This document shows positions 4,945-8,311 of a stretch of DNA of 8,311 bases, one piece after another (positions within the stretch are counted from its first letter, which is position 1; the number at the start of each line of letters is the position of its first letter). Location: contig CAMYZR010000044.1 of NCBI GenBank assembly GCA_947303905.1, positions 1-8,311 of the forward strand, written 5' to 3'. This DNA is from an uncultured Atopobiaceae bacterium. GTDB taxonomy: Bacteria > Actinomycetota > Coriobacteriia > Coriobacteriales > Atopobiaceae. Under the pieces are notes generated by a model. The model saw only the letters and a program-made list of their open reading frames with translations, was not told the origin of the DNA and did not search any database. Position numbers and translations under genes: made by a program.

Positions 4945-5862
4945 ATGGAAAAGCAGTTCAGGTCCATAGGCGAGCAGATGGCGCTGCTGCGGATGCGCGG
5001 GGTGGAGACGAGCGAGCAGACCGCCGCCATCCTGTTGCGCGACGGGTACTATGCCGTGGTCAACGGGTACGGCAAGGCCTTTCTCGACCAAGCCGCAAGC
5101 AGAGCAGCCAACGACGACCGCTACCAGCGCGGCACGACCTTCGACCAGATCTACCAGCTCTTCCTGTTCGATCGCGAGCTGCGCTCGGCTACCTTCCGCG
5201 CCGTGATGTGCGTGGAGTCGACCCTTCGGGCAGTGCTTTCCCACACCTTCTGCGAGTATCATCGCAAGGCGAACGCGTATCTTAGGCGCGGATGCTATGC
5301 GCAGCAGAGCGAGTACCTGCGCGGCCCCGCCACCCACGAGGGTGACCTCACCTGGATGATCAACACGCTCGAGCATCATGCGCGTGGGCACATCGTCGAC
5401 GAGCATGACGACGAGCCGCGCGACAGCGGCCGCGTGGCATGGTATCGCGAGCACTACGACCAGGTGCCCCTCTGGGTCCTCTTCTCCGACCTGACCTTTG
5501 GGAACCTCCGCTACTTCTTTGCACTGATGAAGCGCGGCGAGCAGCGCAAGGTCTGCCAGCGCATGCGCGAGGCCTGCGGGGCGACGCACGAGGGCAAGAC
5601 CCTCTCCCCTGCCGGCATGCTGCACGACCTCGAGACCTTGAGCGAGCTGCGCAACGACTGCGCCCACGAGGAGCGCATCTACGACGCGCGCTTTGGCGAA
5701 GACGAGCTCACATACGGGCAGGTCGTCGACGTGCTTGCCGCCTACCTTGCGGAGGATGACGAGCAGCGCCTCGCCGACGACATACGCTCGCTGGTGGCGC
5801 GCACCGTGGCGCAAACACCGTCGTTGGCCGACGTCCTGACAGCAAATGGCTTCGACGTATAG
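4945..5862 (+). CDS. Abi_2-family (AbiD/AbiF-like) HEPN protein, putative abortive-infection factor
   Basis: A 305-aa protein with the Abi_2 pattern. The N-terminal part has a K-Q-F-x-S-I-x-E-Q-x-x-L-L-x-x-R-G stretch (3-19) followed by LLRDGYYAVVNGYGKAF. The middle has GTTFDQIYQLFLFDRELR (ending at Arg80) and then a helix with VESTLRAVLSHTF. The C-terminal part has LRNDCAHEERIYD with Arg236 and His241, the RX4H signature of HEPN ribonucleases. Family members such as lactococcal AbiD and AbiF stop phage growth by halting the host cell; HEPN domains generally cleave RNA. Whether this one does is inference. No membrane segment is seen. The ATG follows GAAGGGA by 4 nt. It is on the same strand as the XRE-toastrack gene, 88 nt downstream across a strong hairpin, and convergent with dnaE, which suggests a small accessory insertion next to a housekeeping gene. 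Confidence 0.87.
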   Translation: MEKQFRSIGEQMALLRMRGVETSEQTAAILLRDGYYAVVNGYGKAFLDQAASRAANDDRYQRGTTFDQIYQLFLFDRELRSATFRAVMCVESTLRAVLSHTFCEYHRKANAYLRRGCYAQQSEYLRGPATHEGDLTWMINTLEHHARGHIVDEHDDEPRDSGRVAWYREHYDQVPLWVLFSDLTFGNLRYFFALMKRGEQRKVCQRMREACGATHEGKTLSPAGMLHDLETLSELRNDCAHEERIYDARFGEDELTYGQVVDVLAAYLAEDDEQRLADDIRSLVARTVAQTPSLADVLTANGFDV

Positions 5863-5867
5863 AGAAA

Positions 5868-5891
5868 GGGCGCCGGAATGCTCCGACGCCC
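5868..5891 (-). terminator. dnaE terminator, shared with the convergent Abi_2 gene
   Basis: GGGCGCCGGA (5868-5877) pairs with TCCGACGCCC (5882-5891) over 10 positions with one C-A mismatch and a 4-nt loop. On the minus strand the stem is followed by TTTCTC, a short T-run that favours termination of dnaE transcripts. It starts 5 nt after the Abi_2 stop, so it may also stop plus-strand transcription. Confidence 0.7.
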
Positions 5892-5921
5892 TCGTCGCAT
5901 CTCTAGCCAGAACGACGCCGC

Positions 5922-8311
5922 TTACGCGAAGGCCACGTGCCCCTCCTGGCCGATCAGGTCCTTGACCTCGGCCTCGAGCAGAACGTTACGCGCGTCGACG
6001 CGCGTGGGCAGCTCCATGCGCATCGTGTTGCCGGACGCCTCCTGCACCAGAAGCTCCACGCGGTCCATGCCCGCGTAGCGCCCGAAGATCGAGTTGAGGT
6101 ACTGCAGGCGGTCGTAGGTGAGCATCTTGGGCGTCAGGAACACCTCGAAGACCTTGGGCTTGTTGGTGCGATCCGAGAGCTCCATCGCCTGGACCTCCTG
6201 GCAGATGATCTGGTTGCCACGGTCGGAGCGCTCGAGCTTGCCCGTCACGCGCACGAAGACGTTGCCCACCGTCTCGCCCGTCTCCTGGTCGATCTCACCC
6301 GCCAGGATCGCCGCGCACTGCTTGTAGAGCTTGGGGAACACGACCAGCGTGATCTCGCCCTCCATGTCCTCGAGGGTGACGATGGCCATGTTATCGCCGT
6401 TCTTGGTGGTCTTCTTGGCAACCGCCGTGACCATGCCTGCAAGGTGGATGTTCTTGCCCTCGGGCACCTTGTAGCGCGTCGAGGTGGTTCCCGTCGCAGG
6501 ATTGACGTACTCCTCGCTCAGCTCGATATCGCTGATCATGACGTCGCGCGCCTTGGAGAGCGCGTACTCGTAGGGGCGCAGCGGGTGGTCGGAGACGTAG
6601 ATGCCCAGCACCTCGTGCTCCTGCGCGAGCTTGGCCGTACGGTCCCACTCGATGCCGTCCGGCGCGGGCACGTCGCTCTCGAAGCCCGAGCCCGCCACGT
6701 CGGCAAACATGTCAAACAGCGAGCTCTGCCCCGCGGCACGGTCCTTCTGGCGCTTGATGGCCGCGTCGATGATGTTCTCCGGGTTGTTCTTGTCGACGAA
6801 GTGCATCATCTGCATGCGCGTGTAGCCCGTGGAGTCGAAGGCGCCGCTCTTGATGAGCGCCTCGATCACGCGGCGGTTTGCCTGGCTCGAGTCGACGCGC
6901 TCCACGAAGTCGTGCAGGGTCTTGAAGGGGCCGCCGGCCGCACGCTCGGCCATGATGGCCTCGCCGACGCCTTCGCCCACGCCGCGGATGCCGGCAAAGC
7001 CAAAACGGATGCCTTCTGCCGTTGCCGTGAAGTCTTTACCGGACTCGTTGATGTCGGGCGGCAGGATCTGGATGCCCTCGTGACGGCATGCCGTCACGTA
7101 GTGGACGATCTTGTCGGTCTTGCCCATGTAGCTGGTGAGCACCGACGCCATGTACTCCTTGGGGAAGTACGCCTTGAGCCAGGCGGTCTGCATGACCAGG
7201 ATGGCATAGCCCGCCGAGTGGCTCTTGTTGAAGGCGTAGGAGGCGAACTCGAGCACGTCGTCCCAGATCTTCTGGGCGATCTCATGGGTGTACTGGTTGG
7301 CCTCGGCACCGTTCATCCAGTGATCCTTGATGGTCTCGTCCTTGCCATCCTCCCAATGGAAGACCTCGTCGGTCAGCATCTTGATCTTCTTCTTGGCCAC
7401 CGGCTTGCGGATGCGCGAGTCGGACTCGCCGGCCGAGAAGCCGCACATCTTCATGGAGATCTGCATGACCTGCTCCTGGTAGACCATGGTGCCGTAGGTC
7501 TCCTCCAGGATGTCGGACAGGCGGTTGTCGTAGAAGGCAACCTCCTTGCGGCCGTTCATGCGGTCGATGTAGTCGCTGACCATGCCGGCGCCGAGCGGGC
7601 CCGGACGGTACAGTGCGATGAGTGCGACCACGTGCTTGAACTCGCGCGGCTGCATGCCCTTGATGGTGGCGGTCATGCCCGCCGACTCGATCTGGAACAC
7701 GCCGGCGGTGTGGCCGCGACCCATGAGGGCGTAGATGGCCGGGTCGGCAAACGGAATCTTGTCGACGTCGATGTCCACGCAGGTGGCGCCTGGCTTGATG
7801 GTGCCCTTGACCGCGTCCGGCATGCGATCGATGTCGCTCGCGTGGGGATAGTTGGCGCGGATGTTGGCCAGGGTCTTGGAGATGACCGTCAGCGTGCGCA
7901 GGCCCAGGAAGTCCATCTTGAGCAGGCCCATGTCGGCGACCGAGTGGCCCTCGTACTGGGTGATCTCGACGCCGCCCTTGGTGTCGAGCTTGGTGGGCAC
8001 GTGGTCGTTCACCGGCGTGGGCGTGATCAGCACGGCGCAGGCATGCACGCCCTCGCCACGGGTCTTGCCCTCGATGGCCAGGGCGGCATCGATGATGCGG
8101 TGCGCGTCGGCATCGCGCTGGTAGGCCTCGGCGAAGTCGGCAGAATAGAGGTCCTCCTTGCCCGCCGTCTTGTTGAGCACGAACTTGAGCTTGGCCTTAG
8201 GGTCGTTAGAGATCATCTTGGACAGGCGCTGTCCCATGTAGACCGGGAATCCAAGCACGCGGTTGGCGTCGTTGATGGCCTGCTTGGCCTTGATGGTCGA
8301 GTAGGTGATGA
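5922..8311 (-). CDS. dnaE: DNA polymerase III alpha subunit (DnaE), 5' part cut by window edge
   Basis: The replicative polymerase of the chromosome. The frame is open from the right edge (first whole codon at 8309) for 795 codons to a TAA stop; family proteins are about 1,100-1,200 aa, so the PHP domain and the PDxDxD catalytic pair lie outside. Visible parts in order: ITYSTIKAKQAINDANRVLG, which normally follows PDxDxD closely; LKMDFLGLRTL with the third catalytic Asp (codon 7913-7911); VFQIES and LYRPGPLGAGM; the AFNKSHSAGYA and QTAWLKAYFPKEYMA fingers; a helix-hairpin-helix (GIRGVGEGVGEAI); LGIYVSDHPL; and an OB-fold (about 6,500-6,200) with KNGDNMAIVTLEDMEGEI. The C-terminus ends in VKDLIGQEGHVAFA. 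It is convergent with the Abi_2 gene and has its own terminator. Confidence 0.97.
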   Translation of the reverse strand, partial: ITYSTIKAKQAINDANRVLGFPVYMGQRLSKMISNDPKAKLKFVLNKTAGKEDLYSADFAEAYQRDADAHRIIDAALAIEGKTRGEGVHACAVLITPTPVNDHVPTKLDTKGGVEITQYEGHSVADMGLLKMDFLGLRTLTVISKTLANIRANYPHASDIDRMPDAVKGTIKPGATCVDIDVDKIPFADPAIYALMGRGHTAGVFQIESAGMTATIKGMQPREFKHVVALIALYRPGPLGAGMVSDYIDRMNGRKEVAFYDNRLSDILEETYGTMVYQEQVMQISMKMCGFSAGESDSRIRKPVAKKKIKMLTDEVFHWEDGKDETIKDHWMNGAEANQYTHEIAQKIWDDVLEFASYAFNKSHSAGYAILVMQTAWLKAYFPKEYMASVLTSYMGKTDKIVHYVTACRHEGIQILPPDINESGKDFTATAEGIRFGFAGIRGVGEGVGEAIMAERAAGGPFKTLHDFVERVDSSQANRRVIEALIKSGAFDSTGYTRMQMMHFVDKNNPENIIDAAIKRQKDRAAGQSSLFDMFADVAGSGFESDVPAPDGIEWDRTAKLAQEHEVLGIYVSDHPLRPYEYALSKARDVMISDIELSEEYVNPATGTTSTRYKVPEGKNIHLAGMVTAVAKKTTKNGDNMAIVTLEDMEGEITLVVFPKLYKQCAAILAGEIDQETGETVGNVFVRVTGKLERSDRGNQIICQEVQAMELSDRTNKPKVFEVFLTPKMLTYDRLQYLNSIFGRYAGMDRVELLVQEASGNTMRMELPTRVDARNVLLEAEVKDLIGQEGHVAFA

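Noticed and set aside
4840..5814. Long minus-strand open frame (324 codons) opposite the Abi_2 gene
   Set aside because: It is the antisense shadow of a high-GC gene: no recognisable domain, and the plus-strand product has a clear family match.

Overview
This is a GC-rich, gene-dense bacterial chromosomal window. A 2Fe superoxide reductase (anaerobe or microaerophile), the Gram-positive/actinobacterial type of SOS box, GTG/TTG starts and a single-polypeptide DnaE together suggest a high-GC anaerobic actinobacterium. A coriobacterium of the Olsenella/Atopobium kind is my best guess; this is inference, because no rRNA or other taxonomic marker is present.

Layout. Positions 1-2756 (minus strand) hold superoxide reductase (dfx), then a NadE-family protein only 3 nt downstream, then ruvC, which runs off the left edge. 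ruvC has its own signals between the NadE-like stop codon and its TTG start: an extended -10 and a perfect GAAC-N4-GTTC LexA/SOS box just downstream of it. Positions 2757-2928 are a divergent intergenic region with a candidate dfx promoter and a strong hairpin near its predicted transcription start. Positions 2929-5862 (plus strand) hold proline iminopeptidase (pip), an XRE regulator fused to a beta-rich DUF4097/toastrack-like domain, and an Abi_2-family HEPN protein. A 19-bp odd palindrome lies between the first two and a perfect 16-bp hairpin between the last two. A hairpin terminator at 5868-5891 separates the Abi_2 gene from the convergent dnaE (minus strand), whose C-terminal two-thirds (about 795 codons) fill the rest of the window.

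How the genes relate. ruvC and dnaE are core recombination and replication genes. dfx detoxifies superoxide. The NadE-like protein is co-transcribed with dfx and has lost the diagnostic residues of both its glutaminase and its ATP-pyrophosphatase (synthetase) domains while keeping a full-length open frame; it looks like a retained pseudoenzyme. The accessory part is 3874-5862: a stand-alone XRE-toastrack regulator followed on the same strand by an abortive-infection-type HEPN protein, embedded between housekeeping genes. That pair is the best candidate for an undescribed module, but only adjacency and architecture support it.

No tRNA, rRNA, CRISPR array, insertion sequence or transposase was seen. 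No stretch longer than 300 bases lacks a gene.
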